A DNA stretch of 64,000 nucleotides from Micromonospora sp. DSM 45708 (GTDB lineage Bacteria; Actinomycetota; Actinomycetes; Mycobacteriales; Micromonosporaceae): contig NZ_CP154796.1 in assembly GCF_039566955.1 (NCBI RefSeq), forward strand, positions 3,286,001 to 3,350,000, written 5' to 3'. A program made the position numbers and the translations under genes. This document shows positions 46,401 through 56,932 of this stretch, piece after piece (within the stretch, counting starts at the first letter, position 1; each line of letters begins with the position of its first letter). Below the pieces are notes generated by a model. That model did no database searches. It saw nothing but the letters and a program-made list of their open reading frames with translations, and was not told the origin of the DNA.

Positions 46401-49400
46401 CAGCCCCAACGCGTACGCGACCCGCCCGGAGAGCACGCTGGCGGCGGTGCCGGTGAGCAGGTGCCCCTCGTCGGCGACGGTCTCACCGTCGTCGGCGGTG
46501 GCGCCGGGGGCGATCCGGTCGGCGTAGTCCTGGCCGTGGGTGCCGGCGAACACGCCGGTACGGCTGCCGCGCAGCGTGTCCGGGTCGATGCCGGCCCGTT
46601 CGAGCGCCTCCCACGAGGTTTCCAGCAGCAGCCGGTGCTGCGGGTCCATGGCGAGCGCCTCGCGCGGGCTGATGCCGAAGAACGCGGCGTCGAAGTCGGC
46701 GAGGCCGGTGAGGAAGCCGCCGGCCCGGGTGTAGGTGCGGCCGGGCGTGCCGGGCTCCGGGTCGTACAGGTCGGCCAGCGGCCAGCCCCGGTCGGTGGGC
46801 AGGTCGCCGATGACCTCGCCGCCGGCGTCGAGCAGCCGCCACAGCTCCTCCGGGGAGCCGATTCCGCCGGGGAACCGGCAGGCCATCGCGACGATCGCGA
46901 CCGGCTCGTCCAGCGCGACGGTGGCGGCGTCGGCGACCTCGGTGGCGGCGGTGCCGAGCAGCCGCGCGTGCAGGTGCGCGGCGAGCAGCTCCGGGGTGGG
47001 GTGGTTGAAAACGGCGTGCGGGGCGAGCCGGACGCCGGTGGCGGCGGAGAGCCGGTTGCTCAGCTCCACCGCCATCAGCGAGTCGAAGCCGAGTTCCTTG
47101 AACGGCCGGCGCGGCTCGATCTGTTCCGGCCCGGCGTGCCCGACGACCGTGGCGCAGCGGGTGCGGACCAGGTCGAGCAGGAGCGCGGCCCGGTCCGGCT
47201 CCCCGAGGCCGGCCAGGCGGTCGGCGAAGCCGGTGCCGGCGCCGGTGCCGGGCTCGGCGACGACGGCCCGGCGCGGGGCCGGCGGCAGCAGCGCCCGTAG
47301 CAGCGCCGGCACCTCCCCGGTGGCGCGGACGGCGGCCAGGTCCAGGCCGATCGGCACCAGCGTCGCCGGCTCGGCGCGCAGCGCGGCGTCGAACAGCGCC
47401 AGCCCGGCGGCGGCGTCCAGCGGACGGGTGCCGGTGCGGGCGAGCCGGGCCAGGTCGGCGGCGGTGAGTCGGCCGGCCATCCCGTCGGTCTCGGCCCACA
47501 GGCCCCAGGCGAGCGCGGTGCCGGGCAGCCCGAGGGCGCGCCGGTGCGCGGCGAGCGCGTCGAGGAACGCGTTGCCGGCGGCGTAGTTGCCCTGGCCGGG
47601 GCTGCCGAACGTGGCCGAGGCGGAGGAGAACAGCACGAACGCGGCCAGGTCGAGGCCGGCGGTCAGCTCGTGCAGGTGCCAGGCGCCGTGCACCTTGGCC
47701 CGCAGCGCCCCGGCCCAGCGGTCCGGGTCGAGGTCGGTGAGCAGCGCGTCGTCGGTGGCGCCGGCGGCGTGCACGACGGCCACCAGCCGGTCGGCGAGCG
47801 GGGCCAGCACGGCGGCGAGCGCGTCCCGGTCGGCCACGTCGGCGGCGACCACCCGGACGTCGACGCCGGTCGCCGCCAGCTCGTCGGTCCACGCTGCGGG
47901 CCGGCCGGTGCGGCTGAGCAGCACCAGCTCCCGCACGCCGTACGCCTGCGCGAGGTGGACCGCGACGTGCCGGCCGATGCCGCCGGTGCCGCCGGTGAGC
48001 AGCACCGCGCCGCCGGCCAGCGCGGGTCGGGCGGCGGCGTCGGGCTCGGTGGCCGGGCGGAGCCGGGGCAGCAGCGCGCGGCCGTCGCGGACCGCGACCT
48101 CGGGTTCGTCGTCGGCGGCGGCCAGCGCGGCGCGGACCGTGGCGTCGTCGAGGGTGTCCAGGTGCAGCAGCAGGAACCGGTCGGGGTGCTCGGCGCGGGC
48201 CACCCGGAGCAGGCCGGCGGCCGGGGCGTGCGCCGGGTCGCCGTCGCGGACCGCCACCGCCAGCCGGGTGTCGGCGGCGCGCGGGTCGTCGAGCCAGCGG
48301 TGGAGCACGCCGAGCAGGTCCAGGCCGATCGCGTCGGCGCGCTGCGCGACGCTGGTGTCCGGATCGCCGTCGGGCAGACGCAGCACCAGCACCGGCGGCA
48401 GCGGCCCGGTCGCCGGGACCGCGTCGGCGAGCGTCCAGGTGGGCACCGGGCCGGTCGGGGCGGGCCGCCAGTCCACCGTGTAGAGGCCGGCCGGGCCGGT
48501 CTCCGGCGCCGGTGCGGCGGCGGCCGACGGCAGCGTCACGGCCCGCAGCGCGATCCGGTCGACGTCGAGCACCGGCCGACCGGCGTCGTCGACGGCGGTC
48601 AGCGTCACCGCGTCCGCGCCGGCCGGGGCGAGGCTGACCCGCAACGCGTACGCGCCGGTGGCGTGCCGGCGCACACCGGTCCAGTCGGTGGGCACGATCC
48701 GCTCCCCCGGCCCGGCCGGCGGGGCGAACCCGGCCAGTGGGAGCAGGCCCAGCGCGGCGTCGAGCACGTCCGGGTGCACGCCGTACCGCTCGGCGTCCGG
48801 GTCGGCCGCGTCGTCGGGCAGCCGTACGTCGAGGTGCAGCCGGTCCCCGGCGGTCCAGGCGGCCCGCAGCAGCGGATGCGCCGCCTCGACCGGGCGGGCG
48901 CCGGCCGGCGGCCAGGCCGGGGCCGGTACGCCGGGCCCGGCGAGCGGGTCGACCGGGGCGAGCACCGCGTCCGCGACCGCCCGCCACGGCTCGTGCTCGC
49001 CGGCGCGGACGTGGCAGCGGGCGGCGCGGCGGCCGGCGGCGTCCGGGGCGGCGACGTCGATCTGGAGGTCGACCGCGAGGCCGGCGGGCAGCGGGGCCGG
49101 TGCCGGCATCCGCAGGTCGGCCAGGACCGGCGTGTCGAGGCGCTCCCCGAGGTGGCCGAGCGCGTCGAGCAGCGCGGCGGCGGGCAGCAGCGGCGCGGTG
49201 CCGTCCGGGGTGGCCGGCCGGGTGGCGGTGAACCGTCCGGTGGCGAGCACCTGGCCGGTGCCGGCGACCGGCAGCACGGCGGCGAGCAGCGGGTGACCGG
49301 CGTCGCCGGTCGGCGCGCCGGGTGTGGCGGGCAGCCAGTAGTGCCGGTGCCGGAACGCGTAGGTGGGCAGCGCGACGGGCACGTGCGGGCCGGGGCCGGC

Positions 49401-52400
49401 CAGCGCGGCCCGGTCCACCGGCGCGCCCCGGACGTGCAGCCGGGCGGCGGCGGTGAGCAGCGCCGCCGGTTCGGGTGTGCCGGCGCGCAGCGTGGGCACG
49501 AACGCCAGGTCGTCGCTGGCGTCGGCGAGGCAGTCGGCGGCCATCGCGGTGAGCACGCCGCCGGGGCCGATCTCCAGGAACGTGGTGGCGCCCTCGGCGT
49601 GCAGGGCGCGGACGCCGTCGGCGAAGCGCACGGTGTCGCGGACGTGCGCCACCCAGTGCTCGGGCGAGGTGAGCCGGGCCGCGTCGACAGGCGCGCCGGT
49701 CAGCGTGGACACCACCGGCAGTTGCGGCGCGCGGTAGGTCAGCCCGGCGGCGACCTCCCGGAACGCGTCGAGCATCGGCGCCATCCGGGGCGAGTGGAAC
49801 GCGTGCGACACCCGCAGCCGGCTGGTGCGGCGGCCGGCGGCGCGCAGCGTCGCGGCGACCGCCTCGACCGCGTCGGCGTCGCCGGAGAGCACCACGCTGG
49901 TCGGCCCGTTCACGGCGGCCAGCCCGACCCGGTCGGTCAGGTGCGGGGCCACCTCGGTCTCGTCGGCCTCCACCGCGACCATCGCGCCGCCGGCCGGCAA
50001 CGCCTGCATGAGCCGGCCCCGCGCGGCGACCAGCGCGGCGGCGTCGGCGAGCGTGAGCACGCCGGCCACGTGCGCGGCGGCGATCTCGCCGATGGAGTGG
50101 CCGAGCAGCAGGTCCGGGCGGACGCCCCAGGATTCGAGCAGCCGGTGCAGCGCCACCTCGACGGCGAACAGCGCCGGCTGGGTGTAGCGGGTCTCGTCGA
50201 GCAGCGCCGCCCGCGCGTCGCCGTCCGGGGCGAGGACCACGTCGGCGACCGGGTGCCCGGTGAGGTGCCGGTCCAGTTCGGCGGCGGCGGCGTCGAACGC
50301 CTCCGCGTAGACCGGGTACGCCGCGTGCAGCTCCCGGCCCATGCCGGCGCGCTGTCCGCCCTGCCCGCCGAAGAGGACGGCGAGCCGGCCGTCGGAGACG
50401 CGGCCGGTGAGCACGCCGGCCGGGTCGGTGTCGCCGCGGCTCAGCGCCGTCAACCCGGCGCGGGCGTCGGCCGGGTCGCCGATCAGCAGCGCCGCCCGGT
50501 GGTCAAGCGCCGCCCGCGTGGTGGCCAGCGCGTACGCCACGTCGGCCGGGTCGGCGTCGATCCGGTCGAGCCGGCTCAACAGCCGGGCCGCCTGGTCACG
50601 CAGGCCCTCCCGGCTCGCCGCGGACAGCAGCCACGGCACGACGCCGGCCGGGGCCTCGCGGGTGACCGGCGGTGGGGTCGGCGTGGCGGGGGCCGCCTCG
50701 ACGACGACGTGGGCGTTGGTGCCGCTGATGCCGAACGAGGAGATCCCGGCGCGGCGGGGCCGGTCGACGTCGGGCCACGGCCGGGCGTCGGTGAGCAGCT
50801 CGACCGCGCCGGCCGACCAGTCGACCTCGCGGCTCGGCGCGTCCACGTGCAGCGTGCGCGGCAGCGTGCCGTGGCGCAGCGCGAGCACCATCTTCATCAC
50901 CCCGGCCGCGCCGGCCGCCGCCTGGGTGTGTCCGAGGTTCGACTTGAGCGAGCCGAGCAGCAGCGGACGGTCCGCCGGGCGGTCCTGCCCGTACGTGGCG
51001 AGCAGCGCCTGCGCCTCGATCGGGTCGCCGAGCCGGGTGCCGGTGCCGTGCGCCTCGACCGCGTCCACGTCGCCCGGCCCGAGGCCGGCGGTGGCCAGCG
51101 CCCGCCGGATGACCCGTTCCTGGGCCGGCCCGTTGGGGGCGGTGAGCCCGTTGGACGCACCGTCGGAGTTGACCGCGCTGGCGCGCAGCAGCGCCAGCAC
51201 CGGATGGCCGTGGCGGCGGGCGTCGCTGAGCCGTTCCAGCAGCAGCACGGCCACGCCCTCGGACCAGCCGGTGCCGTCGGCAGCCTCGGCGAACGCCTTG
51301 CACCGGCCGTCCGGCGCGAGTCCGCGCTGGCGGCTGAACTCGACGAACGCCTGCGGGGTGCCCATCACCGCGACGCCGCCGGCCACCGCGAGCGCGCAGT
51401 CCCCGGCGCGCAGCGCCTGCGCGGCCAGGTGCAGCGCGACAAGCGACGACGAGCAGGCGGTGTCCACGGTCACCGCGGGCCCCTCCAGGCCCAGCGCGTA
51501 CGCGACCCGCCCGGAGACCACGCTGCCGGCGGTGCCGACACCGAGGTAGCCCTCGGTGCCGGGCGGCGCCTGACCGACGTTGGCCGCGTAGTCGTGGTGC
51601 ATCACGCCGGTGAACACGCCGGTGGCGCTGCCGCGCAGCCCGGTCGGGTCGATCCCGGCGCGCTCGAACAGCTCCCAGGACGTCTCCAGCAGCAGCCGCT
51701 GCTGCGGGTCCATGGCGAGCGCCTCGCGCGGGCTGATCGCGAACAGGGTGGCGTCGAAGTCCCCGGCACCGGCCAGGAACCCGCCCACCCGCACGTACGA
51801 GGTGCCGGCCCGGTCGGGGTCGTCGGCGAACAGGTGCGCCAGGTCCCAGCCCCGGTCGGTGGGGAAGCCGGTGAGCCCTTCGCCGCCGGATTCGAGCAGC
51901 TCCCACAGCTCGTCCGGGCCGGTGACGCCGCCGGGCAGCCGGCACGCCATGGCGACGATGGCCACCGGGTCGTCGGCGGCGACCGGACCGGACCGGGCGG
52001 CGGCGTCGGTCGGGCCGGCGCCGCGCAGCAGCGTGGCCAGGTGCCGGGTGAGCGCGGCGGGCGTCGGGTGGTCGAACGCGGCGGTGGCGGAGAGCCGGGC
52101 GCCGGTGGCCCGGTTCAGCCGGTCGCGCAGCGCGACCGCGCGGACCGAGGTGAACCCGAGTTCGGTGAACGCCCGTCCGGGCCGGACCGCGCCCGGGCCG
52201 GGCAGCCCGGCCACCTCGGCGGTGGCGGCACGGACCAGGTCGGCCAGGAGGCGGTCGCCGTCGGCGGTGGTGAGCGCCGCGAGCCGGCGGCGCAGCAGGT
52301 CCGCGTCGTCGTCGGGCCGGGCCGGGCCGCGCCAGGCCGGGTGGGCGGCCACCCGCTCGGCCAGGCCGGCCACCAGCACCAGGTCGTCGCCGTCGTGCGC

Positions 52401-54941
52401 GGCGTCGAACGCGGCGGCCTCCGCCCGCGCCGGTCCGGTGACGCCGATCAGCCGGGCCGGCAGCCCGGCCGCGTGCCGGCGGGCGACGAGCGCGTGCAGC
52501 GCGGCGACCGCGCCCGCCGCCGGTTCCCGTCCGGCGACGCCGAGCAGCAGGTCGGCGGGGACCAGCACGGTGTACGCGGTGGCGCCGGCGTGCCGGGTGT
52601 CCCGGTCCAGCCGGCCGGCGAGGTCGAGCAGCCGGGCGGTCCGGTCCGGGTCGGTCAGGTCGGCGTCGGCGACCCGCAGCACGGCCGCGCCGACCGGTTC
52701 CCCGTCCCGGGTCGAGACGTCGGTGGTGGGGCCGTCGACCGGCAGCAGCCGCAGCGACCGGGCCCCGTACGCGCCGGTCAGGTGTCGGGCCAGCGCCGCC
52801 CGCTCGGCGGTGTCCGCGCCGGCCAGCACCACCGGCGCGGCCGGGTCGAGCACCGTGGCGGCGTGTTCCCTTGCCGGCGCGGCGGCCGGCGCGGGCACCG
52901 CGTACCGGGCGGTGCCGGCGCGCAGCGCGACCTGGGCGGCGCCGGCGTCCACCACGGACGGCAGCAACGCGGCCGAGCCGGGGTCGGCGTCGGCGTCGAC
53001 GAGCACGGTCCGGCCCGGTCGGGCGGCCTGCCGGCAGCGCATCCGGGCCCAGGCGACGGCGGCGGCCGGGACCAGGTCGGGGTCGTCGGGCGTGTCGGCG
53101 GTGGACGCGTCCACCGCGCCGGTGGTCAGCACCACCACCCGGGCGGCGGCGTGCCGGGCGTCGTCGAGCCAGCCGGGCAGCGCCGCCGGGTCGACGCCGG
53201 CCAGCACCAGCACGTCCGCGCCGGTGTCGGTGGAGTGGGCGCCGGTGTGGACGTCCTCGCCCTCGGCGGTCAGCGCGGCGGCGACCGCCCCGGCCTGTGG
53301 CCCGACGACCGCCCAGCGCCGGCCGGGGACGCGGTCGACCGGTTCCAGCGGACGCCAGGTGAGCCGCGTCAGCGCCTCGTGGTGCGCGCCGTTGACCGCA
53401 CGTAGCCGGGCCGGCATCTCCCCCAGCAGCCGCCGGGTGACCTTCCCGGAGGCGGTACGCGGCACCGCGTCGATCTCGTACAGCTCCTGCGGCACCTTGT
53501 GGTACGCGAGCCGTTCGCGGCAGGCGGCGTACGCGGCGGCCGGCACGAAGCCCTCCGGCGCGGGCACCACGTACGCGACCGGCACCTCGCCGAGCACCTC
53601 GTGCGGGCGGCCGGTGACCGCGACGTCGGCTACGCCGGGCACCGCGCGCAGCACGTCCTCCACCTCGACCGGGTGCACCTTCTCCCCGCCCCGGATGACG
53701 AGTTCCCGGTGCCGGCCGGTGACGAAGAGGTTCCCGTCGGCGTCGCGGCGGGCCAGGTCGCCGGTGCGGTACCAGCCGTCGCGCAGCGCCGCCGCGGTGG
53801 CCTCGGGCAGCCCGTGGTAGCCGAGCATGACGCTCGGGCCACGTACCCACACCTCGCCCTCGTCGCCGGTCGGCACGTCGCGGCCGGTGTCCGGGCTGAC
53901 CAGGCGCACCTGCACGCCGTCCACGGCCCGGCCGCAGGAGCCCTCGACCCGGGGCTCGTCCGGGCGGGTCACCGCGATCGAGCCGCACGTCTCGGTGCTG
54001 CCGTACGCGTCGAGCAGCGGCGCGTCGAAGACGTCCTCGAACGCGCGGCGCAGCTCGCCGGTGGTGATCGCGCCGCCGACCAGGCACACCCGCAGCGCGG
54101 GCGCGCGGAACCCGTCGGCGCGCGCGGCGTCGACCAGGTGGTGGTACATGGCGGGCACGCCGGCCAGCACGGTCGCCTCGTCCTCGGCGACCGCGCGCAG
54201 CACGTCGGCGGCGGCGAAGCCGTCGACCAGGCGGGCGCTCGCGCCGACCGCGGTCACGCTCAGCACGCAGCCGATGTGGGAGAGGCTGTGGAACAGCGGC
54301 AGCGGCCAGACCACCCGGTCGGCGGAGGTCAGGCCGGGCACCGGCACGTAGCAGGCGGCCACCGACCAGAGGCAGGTGCGCTGGGTGGAGAGCACGCCCT
54401 TGGGCCGGCCGGTGGTGCCGGAGGTGTAGAGCATCCAGGCGACCTCGTCCAGGCCGAGGTCGTCGCGGGCGTCGGCGGCCGGCGGCGCGTCGACCAGCGC
54501 CGGCCAGGCCGTCGCCGGCTCCGGGTACGGCCCGTCGCCGGTCACCCAGATGCGCAGGTCGGGCCGGTCCGCGCGCAGCCGCAGGAGCTGGTCGAGGTGC
54601 TGCGGGTCGGTGACCACCAGCACCGCGCCGGAGTCGTCGAGCAGGTGGGCCAGCTCGGCGTCCGTGCTGCGCGGGTTCAGCGGTACGCCGACCGCCGCGG
54701 CCCGGGTCACGGCCAGCCAGGTCTCCACCGTCTCCACCCGGTTGCCCAGGCAGAACGCGACCCGCTCGCCCCGGCCGACGCCCGCGTCGACCAGGTGCCC
54801 GGCCAGCCGGCGGGTGACCGCCTCCAGCGCGGCCCAGGACACCGCCCGGTCCGCGTCGCGGAACGCCACCTGGTCCGGCAGCCGGCCGGCGTGGGCCCGG
54901 AGCAGTTCGGGCAACGGCTGGACCAGGTCACTCCGAAGCAT
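40428..54941 (-). CDS. Type I modular polyketide synthase A: AHBA loading module and modules 1-2
   Basis: 4,837 aa, RifA-like. Residues 1-520 are an acyl ligase ([11 protein letters not shown] near 171-181, GWYRTGDLA, and a C-terminal PRTASGK lysine), predicted to activate AHBA. Residues 530-880 are a KR-like remnant without catalytic residues, followed by an ACP with GFTS serine. Module 1: KS 990-1410, AT (HAFH near 1715), a degenerate DH, KR near 2313-2450, ACP near 2619. Module 2: KS 2680-3105, AT (YASH near 3404), DH (His near 3605), ER (HAGAGGVGM near 4234), KR 4410-4554, ACP 4715, then a docking tail ending IDTELGL. It has no N-terminal docking helix, as expected for the first protein of the line. 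It leads an operon with the monooxygenase and the methyltransferase. AHBA as substrate is inferred from the neighbouring AHBA genes. Confidence 0.97.
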   Translation of the reverse strand: MLRSDLVQPLPELLRAHAGRLPDQVAFRDADRAVSWAALEAVTRRLAGHLVDAGVGRGERVAFCLGNRVETVETWLAVTRAAAVGVPLNPRSTDAELAHLLDDSGAVLVVTDPQHLDQLLRLRADRPDLRIWVTGDGPYPEPATAWPALVDAPPAADARDDLGLDEVAWMLYTSGTTGRPKGVLSTQRTCLWSVAACYVPVPGLTSADRVVWPLPLFHSLSHIGCVLSVTAVGASARLVDGFAAADVLRAVAEDEATVLAGVPAMYHHLVDAARADGFRAPALRVCLVGGAITTGELRRAFEDVFDAPLLDAYGSTETCGSIAVTRPDEPRVEGSCGRAVDGVQVRLVSPDTGRDVPTGDEGEVWVRGPSVMLGYHGLPEATAAALRDGWYRTGDLARRDADGNLFVTGRHRELVIRGGEKVHPVEVEDVLRAVPGVADVAVTGRPHEVLGEVPVAYVVPAPEGFVPAAAYAACRERLAYHKVPQELYEIDAVPRTASGKVTRRLLGEMPARLRAVNGAHHEALTRLTWRPLEPVDRVPGRRWAVVGPQAGAVAAALTAEGEDVHTGAHSTDTGADVLVLAGVDPAALPGWLDDARHAAARVVVLTTGAVDASTADTPDDPDLVPAAAVAWARMRCRQAARPGRTVLVDADADPGSAALLPSVVDAGAAQVALRAGTARYAVPAPAAAPAREHAATVLDPAAPVVLAGADTAERAALARHLTGAYGARSLRLLPVDGPTTDVSTRDGEPVGAAVLRVADADLTDPDRTARLLDLAGRLDRDTRHAGATAYTVLVPADLLLGVAGREPAAGAVAALHALVARRHAAGLPARLIGVTGPARAEAAAFDAAHDGDDLVLVAGLAERVAAHPAWRGPARPDDDADLLRRRLAALTTADGDRLLADLVRAATAEVAGLPGPGAVRPGRAFTELGFTSVRAVALRDRLNRATGARLSATAAFDHPTPAALTRHLATLLRGAGPTDAAARSGPVAADDPVAIVAMACRLPGGVTGPDELWELLESGGEGLTGFPTDRGWDLAHLFADDPDRAGTSYVRVGGFLAGAGDFDATLFAISPREALAMDPQQRLLLETSWELFERAGIDPTGLRGSATGVFTGVMHHDYAANVGQAPPGTEGYLGVGTAGSVVSGRVAYALGLEGPAVTVDTACSSSLVALHLAAQALRAGDCALAVAGGVAVMGTPQAFVEFSRQRGLAPDGRCKAFAEAADGTGWSEGVAVLLLERLSDARRHGHPVLALLRASAVNSDGASNGLTAPNGPAQERVIRRALATAGLGPGDVDAVEAHGTGTRLGDPIEAQALLATYGQDRPADRPLLLGSLKSNLGHTQAAAGAAGVMKMVLALRHGTLPRTLHVDAPSREVDWSAGAVELLTDARPWPDVDRPRRAGISSFGISGTNAHVVVEAAPATPTPPPVTREAPAGVVPWLLSAASREGLRDQAARLLSRLDRIDADPADVAYALATTRAALDHRAALLIGDPADARAGLTALSRGDTDPAGVLTGRVSDGRLAVLFGGQGGQRAGMGRELHAAYPVYAEAFDAAAAELDRHLTGHPVADVVLAPDGDARAALLDETRYTQPALFAVEVALHRLLESWGVRPDLLLGHSIGEIAAAHVAGVLTLADAAALVAARGRLMQALPAGGAMVAVEADETEVAPHLTDRVGLAAVNGPTSVVLSGDADAVEAVAATLRAAGRRTSRLRVSHAFHSPRMAPMLDAFREVAAGLTYRAPQLPVVSTLTGAPVDAARLTSPEHWVAHVRDTVRFADGVRALHAEGATTFLEIGPGGVLTAMAADCLADASDDLAFVPTLRAGTPEPAALLTAAARLHVRGAPVDRAALAGPGPHVPVALPTYAFRHRHYWLPATPGAPTGDAGHPLLAAVLPVAGTGQVLATGRFTATRPATPDGTAPLLPAAALLDALGHLGERLDTPVLADLRMPAPAPLPAGLAVDLQIDVAAPDAAGRRAARCHVRAGEHEPWRAVADAVLAPVDPLAGPGVPAPAWPPAGARPVEAAHPLLRAAWTAGDRLHLDVRLPDDAADPDAERYGVHPDVLDAALGLLPLAGFAPPAGPGERIVPTDWTGVRRHATGAYALRVSLAPAGADAVTLTAVDDAGRPVLDVDRIALRAVTLPSAAAAPAPETGPAGLYTVDWRPAPTGPVPTWTLADAVPATGPLPPVLVLRLPDGDPDTSVAQRADAIGLDLLGVLHRWLDDPRAADTRLAVAVRDGDPAHAPAAGLLRVARAEHPDRFLLLHLDTLDDATVRAALAAADDEPEVAVRDGRALLPRLRPATEPDAAARPALAGGAVLLTGGTGGIGRHVAVHLAQAYGVRELVLLSRTGRPAAWTDELAATGVDVRVVAADVADRDALAAVLAPLADRLVAVVHAAGATDDALLTDLDPDRWAGALRAKVHGAWHLHELTAGLDLAAFVLFSSASATFGSPGQGNYAAGNAFLDALAAHRRALGLPGTALAWGLWAETDGMAGRLTAADLARLARTGTRPLDAAAGLALFDAALRAEPATLVPIGLDLAAVRATGEVPALLRALLPPAPRRAVVAEPGTGAGTGFADRLAGLGEPDRAALLLDLVRTRCATVVGHAGPEQIEPRRPFKELGFDSLMAVELSNRLSAATGVRLAPHAVFNHPTPELLAAHLHARLLGTAATEVADAATVALDEPVAIVAMACRFPGGIGSPEELWRLLDAGGEVIGDLPTDRGWPLADLYDPEPGTPGRTYTRAGGFLTGLADFDAAFFGISPREALAMDPQHRLLLETSWEALERAGIDPDTLRGSRTGVFAGTHGQDYADRIAPGATADDGETVADEGHLLTGTAASVLSGRVAYALGLEGPAVTVDTACSASLVALHLAAQALRQGDCDLALAGGVSVLSSPAGLTGFSRQRGLAPDGRCKAFAEDADGFGMSEGVGVLVVERLSDARRRGHPVLAVVRGSAVNSDGASNGLTAPNGPSQERVIRAALAAAGLDPADVDAVEAHGTGTPLGDPIEAEAILATYGRRPDGVPPLLLGSVKSNLGHTQAAAGVAGMLKVILAMRHGRLPRTLHAAHRTSRVDWAAGAVDLLTEARPWPRTDRPARAGVSSFGISGTNAHVVVEAVPAEPAVDAAPPAGPAALPWLLSARTPEALAGQARRLRDHLADRPEQPPLDVAWSLATTRAGFDHRAVLVGGPAEIAAGLDALAAGEPATDLVRGDVTATGKVVFVFPGQGSQWAGMALDLLDEAPVFAERMAACDAALRPWLGHPLRDLLRQAPGTPDAERADVVQPLLFAVMVSLAELWRSYGVQPAAVVGHSQGEIAAACVAGVLSLPDAARLVALRARALRKLAGAGVMAAVPLPVGTVRERIARYGDRLAVAAVNGPANVVVSGEPDAVDAFAAELETDRIRLRRLAIDYASHSPQVERIRAELAEAVAGVTPGPAAVPLYSTTDLCWLGGEEMDPDYWYRNLRQPVELADAVRALTTEGHLTYVECSPHPVLTPGIEQTLQEHDHPAVVVGSVQRGRGDRARFLLSVAALHVRGVPVDWQPVLAGGRRVDLPTYAFAHRRYWPRPVTGTADVGAAGLAAAGHPLLGASVPLADGRGHLFTGRLSVAEQPWLADHRVAGRVLVPGTGLVELCLRAGDEVGCPALDELVIEAPLTLPEDAATQVQVAVGPAADDGRRPVTVHSRPAAGPADAPWTRHGSGTLSAAEPTPATPAGPPPDARAVDLTGFYDRLVDEGYGYGPAFQGLRAVRTGDDEVYAEVELPAGPRADADRYALHPALLDAALHAAHFGGLADAGGDRILLPFAWNGLTLHATGATTLRVRLRRVGPHAFALSATDPAGVPVVEAASLAMRPISRAELGARDDAVTDALFHLTWQPLPTSPPSTPARIAVLAAPSTDATDPSAVADLPGPADLSRHADGSAASDLPHHADLAALAAAVDAGAPPPDAVLAPLTAGTGAHRTTGPAAPDRARKFTGDALALVQRWLTEPRWAETRLVLLTSGAVGVHGPGEVDDPDAAAAWGLVRSAQSEHPDRFVLLDADTGPDAATLTAVLAADEPQVALRDGGAYVPRLARRADAPTLAPPADATAWRLDVPRRGSLDHLALVPTDAADAPLGASDVRVRVRAAGLNFRDVLNALGLYPGDPGPPGGEAAGVVVEVGAEVTDLRPGDRVLGVFTGCFGPVAVTDRRLLAPVPDGWTFAQAATVPVVFLTAWRGLVGLGRLRAGESVLVHAGAGGVGMAAVQIARHLGAEVFATASEGKWPALRELGVPADHLASSRTLDFEARFLDVTGGRGVDVVLDSLAREFVDASLRLLPRGGRFLEMGKTDLRDPARVAADHPGVDYQAYDLTQVAPDEIQRMLTELLALFATGALRPLPVRAWDVRQAPDAFRYVSQARHVGKVVLTMPETWDPDGTVLLTGGTGLLGGLVARRLVTGHGVRHLLLTSRGGPDAPGAAELTAELTALGATVAVAAADVADRDAVARLLTAVPQAHPLTAVVHLAGVLDDGVVTALTPERLDTVFRPKVDAARHLDELTRHLDLAGFVLFSSGAGVFGVPGQGNYAAANAWLDALARRRRGAGLPARAYAWGLWAQASTLTAGVDRAGTTRDGQLAIPSDLGMALFDAGLAAPEEHLVPTRVDRAALAGRPHVPALMRGLVRVDRPKARAATTGGGDLAGRLRALTGAEQSALLLDLVRATAAAVLGHGSPDAIREGQAFHELGFDSLTAVELRNRLTEATGERLPATAVFDYPDPAALAGYLRSRLVPDGAQAAPAVLAELERLERALAETTVEAELHTQVAARLEVLVAKWRTMRGASATDDDLDLDRASDDEIFSLIDTELGL
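40600..46910 (-). other. PKS A module 2: KS-AT(methylmalonyl)-DH-ER-KR-ACP
   Basis: The AT has [11 protein letters not shown] and IDYASHS (methylmalonyl). The DH has [11 protein letters not shown], the ER has [13 protein letters not shown], and the KR has [13 protein letters not shown] and NYAAAN. All look active. The KS active site reads TACSAS. Confidence 0.88.
46955..51985 (-). other. PKS A module 1: KS-AT(malonyl)-DH(inactive)-KR-ACP
   Basis: The AT has GHSIGEI and SHAFHS. The DH region begins with [18 protein letters not shown] as usual, but the whole LADHxVxGxxxxP block is missing. The segment instead reads [20 protein letters not shown], so the catalytic His is gone while the later HPDVLDAAL Asp remains. 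The KR has [10 protein letters not shown] and NYAAGN and looks active. A beta-hydroxyl is expected. Confidence 0.87.
52010..54941 (-). other. PKS A loading module: AL - KR-like remnant - ACP
   Basis: The AMP-forming ligase has the [11 protein letters not shown] core and an YGSTET motif. The 350-residue segment after it begins with LTRLTWRPL, as KR structural subdomains do, and contains VVVLTTGAV and a Rossmann-like [12 protein letters not shown], but has no catalytic Ser/Tyr/Asn set. The ACP motif is ELGFTSVRA, with Thr in place of the usual Asp before Ser. Confidence 0.85.
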
Positions 54942-55125
54942 GTCAGCACATCCGTCCTTCGCCGTAACGGCCCAAGTCTGGCCAGCGGCCCGGCGGTGAC
55001 CTACCCCTGTCGCCCCCTAACCGGACCCCGGTTCCCGGCCGCGCGCGGGCTCTCCGGCGGGCCGGCGCGGTGATGATGGGCACGCCCCGAGGACGCCGCG
55101 TACCACCGCCGACAGTCGAGGTGCC
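54942..55125. promoter_or_regulatory. Divergent promoter region of PKS A and the aminodehydroquinate synthase operon
   Basis: 184 bp between two divergent genes. CCCCTGT (55004-55010) and CCCCTAA (55014-55020) lie 10 bp apart on the plus strand. Towards PKS A the inner copy is followed by AGGTCAC, the same block that follows the motif upstream of AHBA synthase. No convincing -10 stands out. No matching site faces the plus-strand gene. Confidence 0.5.
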
Positions 55126-55902
55126 ATGGAACGCTCCTGGTTGTTCGCCGACCTCGCCGTGCCCGGCGCGGGATGCGTCGACGCGCGGGCGGCCGAGCTG
55201 GTCGGCACGGTGCTGGCGGGGCTGGTGGCCGAGCTGCGCGCCGCCGACCCGGGCGGCTGCTGGTTCTTCGACCGGCTCGACGCCCCCGGCCCGGCCCGGC
55301 TGCGGCTGGGCCTGCACGCCGGGTCCGCCGCGCTGGACCTGGCACGGGACCGGCTCGGCCCGTCGGCCCGGCCGGCGCCCCCGGCGTACGCGGTGCGCGA
55401 CCCGGCCCGGGGCGGACCGCTCGCCCACGCCGGCAGCGAGGTGGCGCTGGGCCTGCTCGGCGGGGAGCCGCCGTGGCTGGCCGGGCTGGAGCTGCCGCTC
55501 GCGGTGGCGCACCTGCGGCACCTGTGCGGGCTGTTGCCGGCCGGCGACCGGGCGTCCTTCCTGTTCCTGCACTGGCAGGACCGCAGTCGCGTGCTGACCG
55601 GGGCGCAGCGCCGGGACCTCGCCGCGCAGGCGCACGCCGGCGCCGACAAGATCGTGTTGGCCGCCGCCGACCTGCCGCTCGCCGACGATCCGGTGTCGGC
55701 GGCCTGGCGCCGTTACCTGGACCGGGTGACCGAGGTGGTCGCCGAGGACCATCCGGCCGCGCCACGCGGTTTCCTGATCGCCGAACACGCCCAGCTCAGC
55801 CACCGCCGCTGGGGCATCGACCCGGCCGTCGACTCGCTGGCCGCGCTGGCGTTGCGGCTGGCCGGGCACACCGTCCCCGCAACAGGTGGGAGAGTCGGAT
55901 GA
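55126..55902 (+). CDS. Stand-alone lanthipeptide-dehydratase C-terminal-like (SpaB_C / thiopeptide-type) protein
   Basis: 258 aa. The segment CWFFDRLDAPGPARLRLGL matches the hallmark WFF-RY-DPGPHLRLR of the SpaB C-terminal / thiopeptide-type domain. HAGSEVALGLL and the final AEHAQLSHRRWGIDP also fit that domain (the H-NR-G pattern). In ribosomal peptide pathways this domain eliminates glutamate from activated Ser/Thr or, in TclM/TbtD-type enzymes, performs a formal [4+2] cycloaddition. Here there is no dehydratase N-domain, no precursor peptide and no other RiPP gene. The ATG at 55126 has GAGG upstream, and its stop overlaps the aminodehydroquinate synthase start (ATGA), so it belongs to the AHBA operon. 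Its function is unknown; a pericyclic, eliminating or amide-related step in the ansamycin pathway is speculation. It is not a RifF-type N-acetyltransferase: that fold's Cys-His-Asp motifs are absent. Confidence 0.7.
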   Translation: MERSWLFADLAVPGAGCVDARAAELVGTVLAGLVAELRAADPGGCWFFDRLDAPGPARLRLGLHAGSAALDLARDRLGPSARPAPPAYAVRDPARGGPLAHAGSEVALGLLGGEPPWLAGLELPLAVAHLRHLCGLLPAGDRASFLFLHWQDRSRVLTGAQRRDLAAQAHAGADKIVLAAADLPLADDPVSAAWRRYLDRVTEVVAEDHPAAPRGFLIAEHAQLSHRRWGIDPAVDSLAALALRLAGHTVPATGGRVG

Positions 55903-56909
55903 CCGCCGTCGAACGGGTCGACGTGGCGCTGGGTGACCGCGCGTACCCGGTGCTCGTCGGTCCCGGTGTGCGCCACCGGCTGGCCGCGGAGGTGGCGCGC
56001 GTCGGGGCCCGCCGGGTCGTGGTGGTGTCGGCCCGGCCGCCGGAGTGGACGCCCGACCCGGGCGTGCCGCACCGGGTGGTGCCGGCCCGCGACGGCGAGC
56101 ACGACAAGTCGCTGGCCACCGTGGAGGCGCTGTGCCGGGCGTTCGCCGAGTTCGGGTTGACCCGTGCCGACGCGGTGGTCTCCTGCGGCGGCGGCACCAC
56201 CACCGACGTGGTCGGCCTGGCCGCCGGCCTCTACCACCGGGGCGTCGCGGTGCTGCACCTGCCGACGTCGTTGCTGGCCCAGGTGGACGCCAGCGTCGGT
56301 GGCAAGACGGCGGTGAACCTGCCGGAGGGCAAGAACCTGGTCGGCGTCTACTGGCAGCCGCGCGCGGTGCTCTGCGACACCGACTACCTGGACACGCTGC
56401 CGGCGGTGGAGCGGCGCAACGGCTACGGCGAGATCGCCCGCGCGCACTTCATCGGCGCCGGTGACCTGCGCGGCCGGACGGTGACCGAGCAGATCACCGC
56501 GTGCGTGGCGCTCAAGGCCCGGGTGGTCGCCGCCGACGAGCGCGACGCCGGGCTGCGGCACATCCTCAACTACGGTCACACGCTCGGTCACGCGTTGGAG
56601 CGGGCCACCGACTTCCGGCTGCGGCACGGCGAGGCGGTCGGCGTGGGCACGGTGTTCGCCGGGCGGCTGGCCGGCCGGCTCGGTCGGATCACTCCGGCGC
56701 GGGTGGCCGAGCACCACGAGGTGGTCGCCGGCTACGGCCTGGCCACCGCGTTGCCGTCCGGGGTGACGCACGACGAGCTGATCGCGTTCATGCGCCGCGA
56801 CAAGAAGTCCACCGCCGGCCTGACCTTCGTGCTGGACGGCGGGGGCGGCCCGGAACTGGTCCCCGACGTGCCGGAGACCGAGGTCCGCGCCGCCCTTGCC
56901 GGGATGTAG
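55899..56909 (+). CDS. rifG: Aminodehydroquinate synthase (3-dehydroquinate synthase homologue, AHBA pathway)
   Basis: 336 aa, full length for the family. The SCGGGTTTDVVGLAAG motif, PTSLLAQVDASVGGKTAVN, and the metal-binding histidines in LNYGHTLGHALE and RHGEAVGVG are those of dehydroquinate synthases. In ansamycin clusters the homologue (RifG) cyclises aminoDAHP to aminodehydroquinate. The ATG at 55899-55901 overlaps the stop of the preceding gene. It is separated from the other AHBA genes by the protease cassette, which is transcribed towards it and ends 23 bp away. A primary shikimate enzyme is possible by sequence, but the context makes the amino-pathway role much more likely. Confidence 0.92.
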   Translation: MTAVERVDVALGDRAYPVLVGPGVRHRLAAEVARVGARRVVVVSARPPEWTPDPGVPHRVVPARDGEHDKSLATVEALCRAFAEFGLTRADAVVSCGGGTTTDVVGLAAGLYHRGVAVLHLPTSLLAQVDASVGGKTAVNLPEGKNLVGVYWQPRAVLCDTDYLDTLPAVERRNGYGEIARAHFIGAGDLRGRTVTEQITACVALKARVVAADERDAGLRHILNYGHTLGHALERATDFRLRHGEAVGVGTVFAGRLAGRLGRITPARVAEHHEVVAGYGLATALPSGVTHDELIAFMRRDKKSTAGLTFVLDGGGGPELVPDVPETEVRAALAGM

Positions 56910-56932
56910 GTGGTACGGGATCGGAGACGCGA

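Noticed and set aside
51985..54941. Reading the ligase as an NRPS adenylation domain for an amino acid
   Set aside because: Motifs and linkage to an ACP and PKS module fit an aryl-acid ligase of the RifA type, and there is no condensation domain in the window.
55126..55902. Idea that this gene is the missing RifF-type amide synthase
   Set aside because: The length is similar, but the sequence has the WFFxR-DAPGPxLRL pattern of dehydratase C-domains and none of the arylamine N-acetyltransferase motifs.
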